In this document: piece by piece, positions 1 through 8,678 of the stretch
Layout: each line of letters starts with the position of its first letter
Numbering within the stretch: position 1 is the stretch's first letter
From: Haladaptatus sp. R4
GTDB taxonomy: Archaea; Halobacteriota; Halobacteria; Halobacteriales; Haladaptataceae
Assembly (NCBI RefSeq): GCF_001625445.1
Contig: NZ_LWHG01000011.1
Span: forward strand, 806,001 to 870,000
Length of the DNA stretch: 64,000 bases
Direction of reading: 5' to 3'
The notes under the pieces: model-generated
Told to the model about the DNA's origin: nothing
Databases searched by the model: none
The model's input: only the letters and a program-made list of their open reading frames with translations
Position numbers and translations under genes: made by a program

Positions 1-892
1 GCGGGGCGGCGACCATCGCGGACGCGGCAGCGGCCGCCATCAGCGAGCAGGCGCAGGCCAGCGAGGCCGACACGCCGGACGCGTTTCGAGCGGAAATCCG
101 GGCCGCCGCGCGACGACTCCACGAAACCCGACCGACCGCGGTGAGCCTTCCGAACGCGCTGCGCTACGTGTTGCACGGGATGAAAGGGGATACCGTCGAG
201 GAACTGCGCGCGAGCGTCATGGCGACCGTTGAGGAGTTCCGATTGGACCTCGACCAGGCGCAGGACAACCTCGGTCAGATCGGCGCGAACCGCCTCCGCG
301 ACGGCGACACCATCATGACCCACTGCCACTCGACGGATGCGCTCTCCTGCGTGCGAAAGGCGTTGGACGACGGCAAGGAGATAAGCGCCATCGTCAAGGA
401 GACCCGACCGCGAAAACAGGGTCACATCACCGCCCGCCAACTCCGGGACTGGGACGTTCCGGTCACGCTCATCGTGGACAACGCGGCCCGCCGGTATCTG
501 GACGACACCGACCACGTCCTCGTCGGCGCGGACTCCATCGCCGCCGACGGGAGCGTCATCAACAAGATCGGAACCTCGGGGCTGGCCGTGAACGCCCGCG
601 AACGCGCGTTCCGATCATGGTCGCGGCGCAAACCCTGAAGCTTCATCCGGGGACGATGACGGGCCACACCGTGGAAATCGAGATGCGCGACGAACGCGAG
701 ATTCTCCCCGACGTCGAGCGCGACGACGTGGGCAACGTCCGCGTCGAAAACCCCGCGTTCGACGTGACACCGCCGCGCTACGTGGACGCAATCGTGACCG
801 AACGAGGACAGTTCCCGCCCGAGAGCATCGTGACGCTGATGCGGGAGATGTTCGGGGACCAACAGAAGGGTGAACCGTGGGACGAACGATAG
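1..892 (+). CDS. Ribose-1,5-bisphosphate isomerase (E2B2 family), 5'-truncated by window, frameshifted
   Basis: The reading frame is open from base 3, so the start lies before the window. The protein belongs to the eIF2B-related sugar isomerases. In archaea the R15P isomerase converts ribose 1,5-bisphosphate to ribulose 1,5-bisphosphate in the AMP phosphorylase/type III RuBisCO nucleotide-salvage route. The motif THCHSTDA carries the catalytic Cys and VGADSIAADG the catalytic Asp. The frame breaks near 606, where GAA CGC is followed by GCGTTCCG instead of the expected GGCGTTCCG. One missing G explains it, and the rest of the protein (VAAQTLKLHPGT onward) continues in the next frame to a TAG at 890-892. 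The break looks like a sequencing error. The general family also includes methylthioribose-1-phosphate isomerases, but the ADSI motif context and haloarchaeal host favour R15P isomerase. Confidence 0.85.
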
Positions 893-940
893 CGGTGCCC
901 AAGTCGTTAAGCCAGTAGAAACGAGATACGGGACAGTATC

Positions 941-1612
941 ATGGCGGTCGTTGCCGAACTCACCCTGAAACCGTTCGACTTCCCGCTGGGAAAACTCCTC
1001 ACCGCTGGCGCGCGGATCCACATCGAATTCGAACGAATCGTCCCCGTCGGACCGCGTGTCGTCCCGGTTTTCTGGGCGTGGGGGGACGATTTGCCCGATT
1101 TCGAAGAGCGAGTGCGGGCCGGGTCGTACGTCAACGACCTCACGGAACTCGACCGCGTCGACGACCGCGTCCTCTATCTCATGGACTGGGAGATTCCCGA
1201 CGAAGCGTTCCTCGAAGGACTTCAGGAAACGAACGGCATCATCAGGTCCGCGGAGGGATACGACGGCGAGGATTGGTCGTTCGAACTGCTCTTTCCCTCG
1301 TACGATGATCTGTCCGAGTTCCACAACTACAGTCTAGAAAACGACATCGAGTACACCCTCGGGCGGATCTATACCCTTCGGGAGGCGGGGAAGAACCAGC
1401 TTTCCTTGTCGCTCACCGAGAACCAGCGGGAAGCGTTGCTCCTCGCGCTACAGCGCGGTTATTTCTCCACGCCGAGTCGTGTAACGCTCGATGAGTTGGC
1501 GGCGGAACTGGATATCAGCCAGCAGGCGCTCTCCGAGCGTATTCGACGCGGAAACGAATCGCTCCTCGAACAGACGCTCCTCGATCCCGAGAGCGACGAC
1601 AAACGTGAATGA
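941..1612 (+). CDS. HTH-10 (bacterio-opsin activator family) transcriptional regulator
   Basis: This 223-residue protein has an N-terminal sensor-like beta domain (about residues 1-150) that begins with the MAVVAELTLKPFDFPLG pattern typical of haloarchaeal Bat-type proteins. Its C-terminal HTH-10 helix-turn-helix (about 155-215) holds LTENQREALLLALQRGYF and ELDISQQALSERIRRG. Such proteins bind DNA in the cytoplasm, and their ligands are mostly unknown. A TATA-like TTAAG at about 905-909 lies some 33 nt before the ATG, so the leader would be very short. It stands alone between the isomerase gene and a small HTH gene. A related regulator is at 42318. Confidence 0.85.
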   Translation: MAVVAELTLKPFDFPLGKLLTAGARIHIEFERIVPVGPRVVPVFWAWGDDLPDFEERVRAGSYVNDLTELDRVDDRVLYLMDWEIPDEAFLEGLQETNGIIRSAEGYDGEDWSFELLFPSYDDLSEFHNYSLENDIEYTLGRIYTLREAGKNQLSLSLTENQREALLLALQRGYFSTPSRVTLDELAAELDISQQALSERIRRGNESLLEQTLLDPESDDKRE

Positions 1613-1703
1613 CCTGTCACCTCCGCCTCCACTTATAAATGCCCAGTTCGAACAACCTTATTTTTGAATTTGGTGCGTCCAGTATCCCCCGAACGGATCC
1701 GAA

Positions 1704-2138
1704 ATGGAGGAAACCAATTCTCACCGACGTCCCCCGCTTTCCATCGACGACATCCTGACGGTAATGGCCGACTCCCATCGCCGCAGGCTCCTCGGTCATT
1801 TGTCGTCCACGTCCGAGAACCGGAGTTCGGTCCCGGAACTCGTCGACGCCATCCGGTCGGAAGCTGACGGGGGCGCACAGTCAAAGGAGCGGATACGGCA
1901 CCGACTGCTTCACGTTCACCTCCCGAAACTGAGCGAGCACGGACTCATCGAACACGACGAACGGTCGAACGAGGTGCGATACGTCGAGATCCCACCAGCG
2001 GAAACCTTCCTCGACGAAATACGGTCCGATTCCGACGGCGATTCCGTCGACGACGATTCCGTCGACGGCGGTTCTCCCGACGCCGACGCCGCCGATGCGG
2101 ATACTTCCGGCGACGGTTCCATCGATGGGGACACGTAG
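1704..2138 (+). CDS. DUF7344 winged-helix regulator with acidic C-terminal tail
   Basis: This is a 144-residue protein. Residues about 14-100 match the haloarchaeal DUF7344 winged-helix pattern: MADSHRRRLLGHL, then a helix-turn-helix, then HVHLPKLSEHGLIEHDE and a short wing. The last 40 residues are a low-complexity Asp/Ser/Gly tail built from repeats of the type DGDSVDDDSVDGGSPDAD, encoded by short GAC/TCC-rich repeats. Function is unknown beyond probable DNA binding. It is transcribed alone. A TATA-like AACCTTATTT near 1654 may drive it. Two other DUF7344 proteins occur in the window (33040 and 61905). Confidence 0.8.
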   Translation: MEETNSHRRPPLSIDDILTVMADSHRRRLLGHLSSTSENRSSVPELVDAIRSEADGGAQSKERIRHRLLHVHLPKLSEHGLIEHDERSNEVRYVEIPPAETFLDEIRSDSDGDSVDDDSVDGGSPDADAADADTSGDGSIDGDT

Positions 2139-2259
2139 CGGTTGCGCTCGATACCCGCCGTTAGCCGCTGTCGACGGACGAAACACGATTTAACGAATCG
2201 TCGATGTGAAAGTGGCACAGACCGCAAACCTTTCCACACCTCCGTTCGCGTGTCCGAGT

Positions 2260-3078
2260 ATGGTACTGCCGGACGGGTTCGCACTCCCCCCATTGCTGTA
2301 TCTTCTTCCGCTTCTGCTGGCGGTCGGTGCCGTTCTCTGGTTGCTCTGGGAGGCGGAGCCGACTATCGGGGAACGAACCGTCGTATCGCTCGCGCCGTGG
2401 ATGGTCGTCGGCGCGGGATTCAATGCATTGCATCAACTCCCGAACTCCCCGGTTCCCGACGTCATCGATCCACTGTTCGGGACGCCGTCCGTCTATCTCA
2501 CGACGTTCGTACTGGCGGGAATCGTTTGGCTACTCGCGATCCATCAACTTCGAACTCCCGTCCCGCGTGCGCTCGCGAGCGGCGGTTTGGTTGGCGTCGC
2601 ACTCGTCCTGGTCGTCGCGCTGTGGTTCGGCATCGAACACGACAGCCTTCGACTGTTCTGGCCGTTCGTGGCGCTCGTCGTCGCGGTCATCCTGACGGGA
2701 ATGCTCTGGGCCGCGACGCAGTTCTTCTATCCGGATGTCGCCATCATCACGGGTGCGGTCGGCGTCCTCACGCTGTTCGCACACGCCTTGGACGGCGTCT
2801 CGACGGCCGTCGGCATCGACGTTCTCGGGTTCGGGGAGCAGACGCCGCTCTCGCGGGCCATCCTCGAAATCGCCCATTCGATTCCCGCCGGGGATTCGCT
2901 CGGTGTCGGCTGGCTGTTCGTCCTCGTCAAACTCGCCATCGCCGAGTTCGTCGTCCTGCTGTTCGCGGATTACGTCGCCAGCGAACCGACCGAGGGCTAT
3001 CTCCTGCTCGGCGTCGTCGCCGCCGTCGGACTTGGGCCGGGTGCACACAACCTCATCCTGTTCGCCATCACGGGCTAA
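2260..3078 (+). CDS. DUF63 family integral membrane protein
   Basis: The frame can be extended to a GTG at 2206, but the first 18 residues would be unlike the family. I chose the ATG at 2260, giving MVLPDGFALPPLLYLL and about 272 residues. The protein has about eight hydrophobic segments and the DUF63 features LHQLPNS, FAHALDGVSTAVGIDV and the C-terminal GLGPGAHNL motif. DUF63 proteins are archaeal membrane proteins of unknown activity. A T6 run at 3089-3094 right after the stop could end transcription before the kinase gene. Confidence 0.85.
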   Translation: MVLPDGFALPPLLYLLPLLLAVGAVLWLLWEAEPTIGERTVVSLAPWMVVGAGFNALHQLPNSPVPDVIDPLFGTPSVYLTTFVLAGIVWLLAIHQLRTPVPRALASGGLVGVALVLVVALWFGIEHDSLRLFWPFVALVVAVILTGMLWAATQFFYPDVAIITGAVGVLTLFAHALDGVSTAVGIDVLGFGEQTPLSRAILEIAHSIPAGDSLGVGWLFVLVKLAIAEFVVLLFADYVASEPTEGYLLLGVVAAVGLGPGAHNLILFAITG

Positions 3079-3119
3079 GTCGTCGGGATTTTTTACTCCT
3101 GCCGAGGAACGTGAACGGT

Positions 3120-4030
3120 ATGCCGTCCACGAACCGCGCCGGGGGAGTTCGCGTCGTAACTGCCGGACATATCAACTGGGATGTGACGCTCAGAGTGGAC
3201 GCCTTACCCGAACCCGACGGAGAAGCGCGCATCACCTCACAACAGCGCTCCGGCGGCGGGAGCGCAGCGAACGTCGCGTCGCACTCTCTCGAATGGACGT
3301 TTCGACCGGCCTCGTCGGGAGCGTCGGTTCGGACGACAACGGTCTGCTGGTGCAGCGCGAACTCACGAGCGCGGGCGTCGATTGTACGCACGTCCTCGAA
3401 GTAGCGGGCATCGAGACCACGACGAAGTACCTGATCGTGGACGAAAGTGGCGAGGTGATGGTGCTCGGCAACGAGGGTGCAAACGAAACCATCGCACCGG
3501 ACGACATCGAACCCGGGTACGTCCGTGCGGCCGACCACCTCCACCTGACCAGCCAACGACCGGACACGGCGGCGGAACTGGCACGAATCGCGACGGAGGC
3601 CGGGGTGACCGTCAGTTTCGACCCCGGCCGTCGCCTCGCCGAGCGGGACTTTTCGCGGGCGCTCGCCTACTCCGACATCGTCTTTCTGAACGACCGAGAG
3701 GCAGCGACGATTCTCGACCGTGATTTGGAACACCCCTCCTCGGAACTCCACGGGCGGGTCGTCGTGATCAAACACGGTCGGAACGGCGCGCGGGTCGACA
3801 CGACCAATGGCGTCTACACCCACCCCGGATTCGGCGTCGAATCGGTGGATTCGACCGGCGCGGGCGACGCGTTCGCGGCGGGGTTCATCACCACCTTGCT
3901 CGATTCGGACGACTACGAACGGGCGCTGGAGTTCGCCAACGCCTGTGGCGCGCTCACGTCGATGGCCGCCGGGGCGCGAACGTCCCCGACGCGGGCCGAC
4001 GTCGAGACGTTCTTCGACGAGCGGTTTTAA
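3120..4030 (+). CDS. PfkB family sugar/nucleoside kinase, frameshifted
   Basis: A ribokinase-like carbohydrate kinase of about 300 residues. The N-terminal part (TAGHINWDVTLRVDALPEP, SGGGSAANVAS) and the remainder (GLVGSVGSDDNG, the KHGRNGARV segment and the DSTGAGDAFAAGF anion-hole/catalytic-base motif) are in different frames. The join is at about 3281, where GTCGCGTCGCACTCTC should probably read GTCGCGTCGGCACTCTC. One missing G restores ANVASALSRMDVSTGL. The substrate cannot be named. Its stop codon overlaps the stop of the convergent gene at 4027. Confidence 0.85.
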
Positions 4031-4368
4031 ATCTCGTTCGGGCCGCCAGCGCTCTGTACCTGCCACCCGCCGCGAATTCCACAGGCTTCCCGCACCTCGT
4101 AGACGATTTCGGTTTCCGGTCCCATCCGCTCGCCGCCTTCCACGGACTCGACGCGGAGCGGGACGTCGAGTGTATCGCCACAACAGCCCACGTCGAGGAA
4201 CTCCTCCCACACGTCGCCCGCTTGGACGTGATCCTTCGTCTTCCGGAGGTACGCGAGGAAATGCCTCGTTCCGATCTGAAATTGCCCCCAACTGCTCAGA
4301 TCCTCGGGATACGAGACGACGACTCGGGTCGCCGATTCGCCCGTCTGCTGTGCGTTTTCTGTCGCCAT
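4027..4368 (-). CDS. Conserved haloarchaeal hypothetical protein with CC motif
   Basis: A 113-residue soluble acidic protein that I do not recognise at family level. It has a central FQIGTRHFLAYLRKTKDHV segment, then EEFLDVGCCGDTLDVPLRVE with adjacent cysteines, and a third Cys in EACGIRGGW. The cysteines could bind a metal, but nothing in the neighbourhood shows this. It is convergent with the kinase gene (overlapping stop codons). The start codon is 131 nt from the divergent secF start. Confidence 0.65.
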   Translation of the reverse strand: MATENAQQTGESATRVVVSYPEDLSSWGQFQIGTRHFLAYLRKTKDHVQAGDVWEEFLDVGCCGDTLDVPLRVESVEGGERMGPETEIVYEVREACGIRGGWQVQSAGGPNEI

Positions 4369-4499
4369 AGTGATGTAGAGGAGCGCGAGACAATTATGCC
4401 TTCGTACGACTTTTTCCCTTTTACACTCCCGTTTCGCATGACTGTTTTGGCCGTAGTAATTAAGAAAGCTTATTCAGGGCCGTCCCGGACCCATCCGTT

Positions 4500-5360
4500 A
4501 TGGTAGAGTTTCAAGTACCGGAGGTCGATTACACCCGGTACTCGAATCGGCAATTAGCGGGGGTTCCCCTCGCCATTCTCGTGCTGGCGTTGCTTGTCCT
4601 CGCCGGTTGGTACATGGCAACCGGCGCACCAGTGACGCCCGGCATCGATTTTACAGGCGGAACGGAAATGAGAATTCAGACGACCGCGTCCCAACATCAC
4701 ATCGAGACGTCGTTCGATTCTCAGGTCGCGTCGGTGACGCCGTCGGCATCGCAAAACAACGTGTACCTCGTTTCGTTCCAAAGTACTGATACGAACTCGC
4801 TGACGAATCAGGCACAGAGTAACGGATACGAGGTACTCTCGGTGCAGAGTACGTCCGCGAACTTCGGAGCGGGTGCCCAGCAGCTCGCGCTGTACGGTAT
4901 CGTCGCGGCGTTCGTGGGGATGAGCATCATCGTCTTCCTGATGTTTCGCTCGTTCGTCCCCTCCATCGCCGTCGTCATCTCCGCGTTCGGCGACATCGTG
5001 ATTCCGCTCGCGTTGATGGACGTGTTCGGCATCAAGCTTTCACTAGGTACCGTCGCCGCGCTCCTGATGCTCATCGGTTACAGCGTGGACTCGGATATCC
5101 TGCTCAACAATCACGTCCTCCGGCGCTCGGGTGACTTCTACGAGAGCACCTATCGCGCGATGCGGACCGGTGTGACGATGACTGTCACCTCGCTTGCCGC
5201 GATGGTCGTGATGACCCTCGTGTCCGCCTTCTTCCAAATCGGGCTTCTCACGTCCATCGGCGTGATTCTCGTGATGGGACTGGCGACCGACCTCATGAAC
5301 ACCTACATGCTCAACTTGAGCCTCCTTCGCTGGTACAAATACGAAGGGGTGGCGCGATGA
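4500..5360 (+). CDS. secF: Protein-export membrane protein SecF
   Basis: A 286-residue six-TM subunit of the SecDF complex, an RND-type partner of the Sec translocon that uses ion gradients to help pull proteins across the membrane. The first TM is at about 20-42. It is followed by the GIDFTGGTEM motif, a short P1 domain (about 55-120), and five more TMs containing GDIVIPLALMDVFGIKLSLG and IGYSVDSDILLNNH. Archaea place secF before secD, as here, and the ATG of secD overlaps the secF stop (ATGA at 5357-5360), so the two are translationally coupled. An A/T-rich TTAAGAAAGCTTATT at about 4460-4474 is the likely promoter. Confidence 0.95.
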   Translation: MVEFQVPEVDYTRYSNRQLAGVPLAILVLALLVLAGWYMATGAPVTPGIDFTGGTEMRIQTTASQHHIETSFDSQVASVTPSASQNNVYLVSFQSTDTNSLTNQAQSNGYEVLSVQSTSANFGAGAQQLALYGIVAAFVGMSIIVFLMFRSFVPSIAVVISAFGDIVIPLALMDVFGIKLSLGTVAALLMLIGYSVDSDILLNNHVLRRSGDFYESTYRAMRTGVTMTVTSLAAMVVMTLVSAFFQIGLLTSIGVILVMGLATDLMNTYMLNLSLLRWYKYEGVAR

Positions 5361-6916
5361 GCATCCGCGACCATTGGCGTACCGGGTTGCTCCTCATCCT
5401 CCTGCTCGGGAGCGCGTTCGCGCTCTTCGTCCCGCAGGGTGGGAACAGTAACAGCCTTTCCGCAAACGCCACCTCTTCCGGTCCGACCAACCTGAAGTAC
5501 GGGCTCGACCTGGCGGGTGGGACGCAAATCCGTGCGCCCGTCAACGGTGTCACCGCCGAACAGGTACACATCGCCAACGGAACGTCCCAAACCGACCTCC
5601 AGAAGAGCGTCGCCAGCAACATCAAGGGCGTCGGTCAGGCGGACGTGAAGTTCCGGGCCACGCAGTCTGCGACTGTCGGCACCATCGAGGTGTACTCGAA
5701 GAACGTCAAACCGGCACAGCTGAAATCCGCGCTCGACAGCGCGAACGTCGAGTACGGCACCGTTCGACAGGGTGTGACCGCACAGACGCGCTCGGAAATC
5801 GTCAAGGTGTTGAGCGACAAGATTTCGAAGGCCGGACTCGCCGGTGGCCGCGTCCAGCAGGTTACGGCCGCGAACGGCGACCACTACATCCAGATCGAGA
5901 TGCCGAACGCGAACCAGTCCGAGATGCAGGAATTGGTCACCCACCGCGGTCAAGTGTCCATCGTCGCCCACTATCCGACGGACAACGGCACCGCGAACAC
6001 GACGGTGATCACCAAACAGAACATCACCAACGTCGGGCCTGCACAACAGAGCCAACGGGACCAAACGTGGGGCGTCAGCGTCTCGCTCACCGACGGCGGT
6101 GCGAAGTACTTCTCCAAGGTGATGAAGGATCGCGGATTCACCAGTTCGAAGGGAACATTCTCCTGTAACTATCCCGGGCAGTCCCCGGACCAGGCGGGAT
6201 ACTGTCTCTACACGGAAACCGACGGGAAAATAGTGTCGGGCGTGAGTATGGGTGGTCTCGCAAGCTCCATCAACAACGGCGATTTCCAGAAGAATCCGAC
6301 GTTTACGATTACGACCGGTCACAACGCCTCCGAGGCGCGGAAGATCCAGATCAACCTGCAGGCCGGTGCGCTCCCGGCCTCACTCGACACGCAGGCGGGT
6401 TCGACGACCTACCTCGCGCCGAGTCTGGCGAGCCAGTTCAAACTCTACTCGCTCCTCGCGGGTATCGCGGCGGTGCTGGCCGTCAGCGGCGTCGTCTTCA
6501 TCCGCTACGGGAAGAAGGAGGTCGCCCTGCCGATGATCCTGACCGCCCTCTCCGAGGTGTTCATCCTGCTCGGCTTCGCTGCGGCGATCAGTTTGCCGCT
6601 CGACCTCTCGCACATCGCGGGATTCATCGCGGTCATCGGGACCGGGGTGGACGACCTCATCATCATCGCCGACGAGGTGATGAGCGAAGGAAAGGTCAGT
6701 TCCTCGCGCGTCTTCCAATCGCGCTTCCGCAAGGCGTTCTGGGTCATCGGGGCCGCCGCCGCGACGACCATCATCGCAATGAGTCCGCTGGCAGTCCTCT
6801 CGCTCGGTGACCTGCAAGGGTTCGCCCTCATCACCATCCTCGGCGTCCTCATCGGCGTGCTGGTGACGCGACCGGCGTACGGTGACATCCTGCGCTACCT
6901 GCTGACGGACCGATAA
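5357..6916 (+). CDS. secD: Protein-export membrane protein SecD
   Basis: A 519-residue protein: TM1 at about 8-28, the GLDLAGGTQIRAPV motif, a large extracellular P1 region (about 55-340), then five TMs (about 350-515) with the GFIAVIGTGVDDLIIIADE motif. In archaea SecD and SecF form the accessory SecDF complex without YajC. It starts inside the secF stop codon. The extracellular part includes FSCNYPGQSPDQAGYCLY, with two cysteines 14 residues apart that could form a disulfide outside the cell. The gene ends before an AT-rich stretch that leads to the halocin-like gene. Confidence 0.95.
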   Translation: MSIRDHWRTGLLLILLLGSAFALFVPQGGNSNSLSANATSSGPTNLKYGLDLAGGTQIRAPVNGVTAEQVHIANGTSQTDLQKSVASNIKGVGQADVKFRATQSATVGTIEVYSKNVKPAQLKSALDSANVEYGTVRQGVTAQTRSEIVKVLSDKISKAGLAGGRVQQVTAANGDHYIQIEMPNANQSEMQELVTHRGQVSIVAHYPTDNGTANTTVITKQNITNVGPAQQSQRDQTWGVSVSLTDGGAKYFSKVMKDRGFTSSKGTFSCNYPGQSPDQAGYCLYTETDGKIVSGVSMGGLASSINNGDFQKNPTFTITTGHNASEARKIQINLQAGALPASLDTQAGSTTYLAPSLASQFKLYSLLAGIAAVLAVSGVVFIRYGKKEVALPMILTALSEVFILLGFAAAISLPLDLSHIAGFIAVIGTGVDDLIIIADEVMSEGKVSSSRVFQSRFRKAFWVIGAAAATTIIAMSPLAVLSLGDLQGFALITILGVLIGVLVTRPAYGDILRYLLTDR

Positions 6917-6994
6917 GCTGTCTAACTTCTCACCGTTTTCTTCGAATTTTGGTCGTGCTGTAGTAGTCGATCTCGACCGGCTCTCGGCTGTGTG

Positions 6995-7076
6995 AAGATA
7001 ATATCTGTGATATAAACAAATACATTGATATAAATTTATATAAAATTAATCAATCTAGAAATAGAATTTATCTGTG
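6995..7076 (+). promoter_or_regulatory. AT-rich promoter region of the halocin-like gene
   Basis: Eighty bases are almost pure A/T, including GATATAAATTTATATAAAA around 7026-7044, in an otherwise GC-rich genome. TATA-like elements occur several times, so the true one cannot be picked. The nearest strong one is about 55-65 nt before the ATG at 7100. AT-rich promoters of this kind often mark horizontally acquired or silenced genes. Confidence 0.5.
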
Positions 7077-7099
7077 TAGACTATCCATCTGAAGTTGCA

Positions 7100-7876
7100 A
7101 TGTCTGATCGAGATACGAACGAGGACGTCAAACGGAGCGACGTGCTACGAGACGTCACAAAAACGGCGTCGGAGACGAAGACGAAACGACGGGGATTCCT
7201 CCGTTCCTCCGGTGGTATCGCCGCATCGCTCGCTGCACTTCCCTTGGTTTCGAGGGTCACTTCCGCAGCCGAGCCGCAATCGGCCGAGGAGCGGCTTCAC
7301 GAGCTTGCAAAGAAGCACGAGTCGCCCGAAGTCGCCCGCAAAGCGGTCGAAGAGACGGGAGGAGAACTGCTACGTGCGCTTTCGACCCGTGGACTGCTGG
7401 CGGATGCCGACGTGAACTCGCTCGGTATCGAGGAAATCCTCCCCCATCAAGACAGCAGTAAGGTGGACGACGGCGTCATCGTTCTCGCGTACGACCACAA
7501 AGGGACGCTGACGACGCAAGTGCAGATAATCAAGCGACTCGCGGATAGCAGGCTCCGTATCATGGTGGAACCACAACTCGACCGCAGTTTTGCGCTGGTC
7601 GAACCCGACGCCGACGAAGAGTCAGCCACGGTTATCACGACGAACGACGACGGGGTGACTGTTCAGCGAAACTGCGATACGAGCTGGTACGGCGGCTGTA
7701 ACCACAACCCGTCAGATGACTGTGGTTGTACGGAAAACAGCATGTGTGGATGTTATCAGACCGAAGTCAGATGCTGTCAGACCCTCGGTTGCTCGATAAC
7801 CGGGTACAAATACGGAAACTGTGTTACGACGCCGAGCGGCTGTTGCACGCACGAGGGTTGTGAGTCCTTCTGCTAA
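7100..7876 (+). CDS. Tat-exported Cys-rich protein, halocin-like (microhalocin precursor candidate)
   Basis: A 258-residue protein. A twin-arginine signal (KRRGFLRSSGG at about 29-39, hydrophobic to about 50, possible cleavage after about 56) is followed by a Cys-free acidic domain (about 57-190). The last 67 residues contain all 14 cysteines (residues 192, 200, 208, 210, 216, 218, 225, 226, 231, 241, 248, 249, 254, 258). Known halocin C8 is made from a Tat-exported precursor whose N-terminal part is the immunity protein and whose C-terminal Cys-rich part is the peptide antibiotic. The layout here is the same, but the Cys spacing is not one I can match, and the C-terminal part is polar rather than hydrophobic. 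Alternatively it is a secreted metal-binding or structural Cys-rich protein. A T6 run follows at 7903. Its neighbours (secD, phosphatase) do not explain it. Confidence 0.55.
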   Translation: MSDRDTNEDVKRSDVLRDVTKTASETKTKRRGFLRSSGGIAASLAALPLVSRVTSAAEPQSAEERLHELAKKHESPEVARKAVEETGGELLRALSTRGLLADADVNSLGIEEILPHQDSSKVDDGVIVLAYDHKGTLTTQVQIIKRLADSRLRIMVEPQLDRSFALVEPDADEESATVITTNDDGVTVQRNCDTSWYGGCNHNPSDDCGCTENSMCGCYQTEVRCCQTLGCSITGYKYGNCVTTPSGCCTHEGCESFC

Positions 7877-7902
7877 CGAACTCGGTTACCGCTGACGAAG
7901 CC

Positions 7903-7908
7903 TTTTTT
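7903..7908 (+). terminator. T6 terminator after the Cys-rich precursor gene
   Basis: TTTTTT lies 27 nt after the stop codon of the halocin-like gene. Archaeal transcription commonly ends at such T-runs without a strong hairpin. Confidence 0.45.
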
Positions 7909-7996
7909 CGAAAACGAGTGGCCGTATTCCGTCACCCAATGTAATCATCTCCTGTGGCCACCGTAGGTACCGTCTACTCCCGAAACGATGCGTCCC

Positions 7997-8002
7997 TTAT
8001 AA
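7997..8002 (+). promoter_or_regulatory. TATA box (TTATAA) of the LMW-PTP/ATP-grasp operon
   Basis: CCCTTATAACC centred at about 7999 lies about 28 nt before the ATG at 8028. This is the usual TATA-to-start distance for haloarchaeal leaderless transcripts and decides the start of the phosphatase gene in favour of 8028 over the GTG at 8013. Confidence 0.6.
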
Positions 8003-8027
8003 CCACCACAGCGTGGAATCGGGGACG

Positions 8028-8678
8028 ATGTTGGAATACCTCCAGCACGGCAGACGACGGGTCGCCGTGGAGATGGAGCGGTTGCGCCTGCGGCCGGACG
8101 CCCAGCCACGGGACACGGCACGTGCGGTGCGGTCGCTCCCGCCAGAACCGGCGGTTCTGTTTCTCTGCCTCGGAAACATCTGTCGCAGTCCGCTCGCCGA
8201 GCGATATCTTCGTGAGCGACTGCAGACGTCGGCGTTCGATTGCTCGACCGTTCGCTCGGCCGGATTCATCGAAAAGGAAGGCCGGTCGAGTCCCGACGCG
8301 GCGGTCGCCGCCGCAGGAGAACTCGGCGTCGATTTGTCCGATCACCGTTCGCAGTGCGTGGACGAGACCATGTTGCGCGAGAGCGACCTCGTCCTGCTCA
8401 TGGACGCGTGGAACTACTGGTATCTGAAACGCGACTACCCCGACGCGCTCGGGAAGGCCTACTTCGCGCGGTCGTTCGACGCCTCCCCGGAGTTCGAAAT
8501 CGAGGACCCGTACGACGCCGACAGAGCCACGTTTCGGCGGGTGTACGGCGAAGTCACGGGAGCGGTGGATGCGTTTCTGGCGACCGTCGAAGACGGTGAA
8601 AGCGAGGTGAGTGAGAACGACGTGGTGAACGGGAACGTCGCGGGGGAGGAAACGCGGGCGGAGGACCGGAGCGCATGA
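8028..8678 (+). CDS. Low-molecular-weight protein tyrosine phosphatase family protein
   Basis: About 216 residues. After an N-terminal extension (about 1-45, basic, with MLEYLQHGRRR) comes the LMW-PTP fold beginning LFLCLGNICRSPLAER, the C-x5-R-S phosphate loop. The general-acid region is IEDPYDADRATFRRVY. This family hydrolyses phosphotyrosine or arsenate. The second Cys of the loop (CLGNIC) is also present, as in redox-regulated members. The C-terminal 30 residues are an acidic tail. The start at 8028 fits the TATA box at 7997. The ATGA overlap with the ATP-grasp gene implies a coupled two-gene operon. Confidence 0.85.
   Translation: MLEYLQHGRRRVAVEMERLRLRPDAQPRDTARAVRSLPPEPAVLFLCLGNICRSPLAERYLRERLQTSAFDCSTVRSAGFIEKEGRSSPDAAVAAAGELGVDLSDHRSQCVDETMLRESDLVLLMDAWNYWYLKRDYPDALGKAYFARSFDASPEFEIEDPYDADRATFRRVYGEVTGAVDAFLATVEDGESEVSENDVVNGNVAGEETRAEDRSA

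Noticed and set aside
2142-3404. 420-codon open frame across the DUF63 gene and kinase start
   Set aside because: Its first two thirds are a shadow frame (Arg/Ser/Gly-rich, antibody-like low complexity) of the real DUF63 gene. Only its end is the true N-terminus of the PfkB kinase before the frame break.
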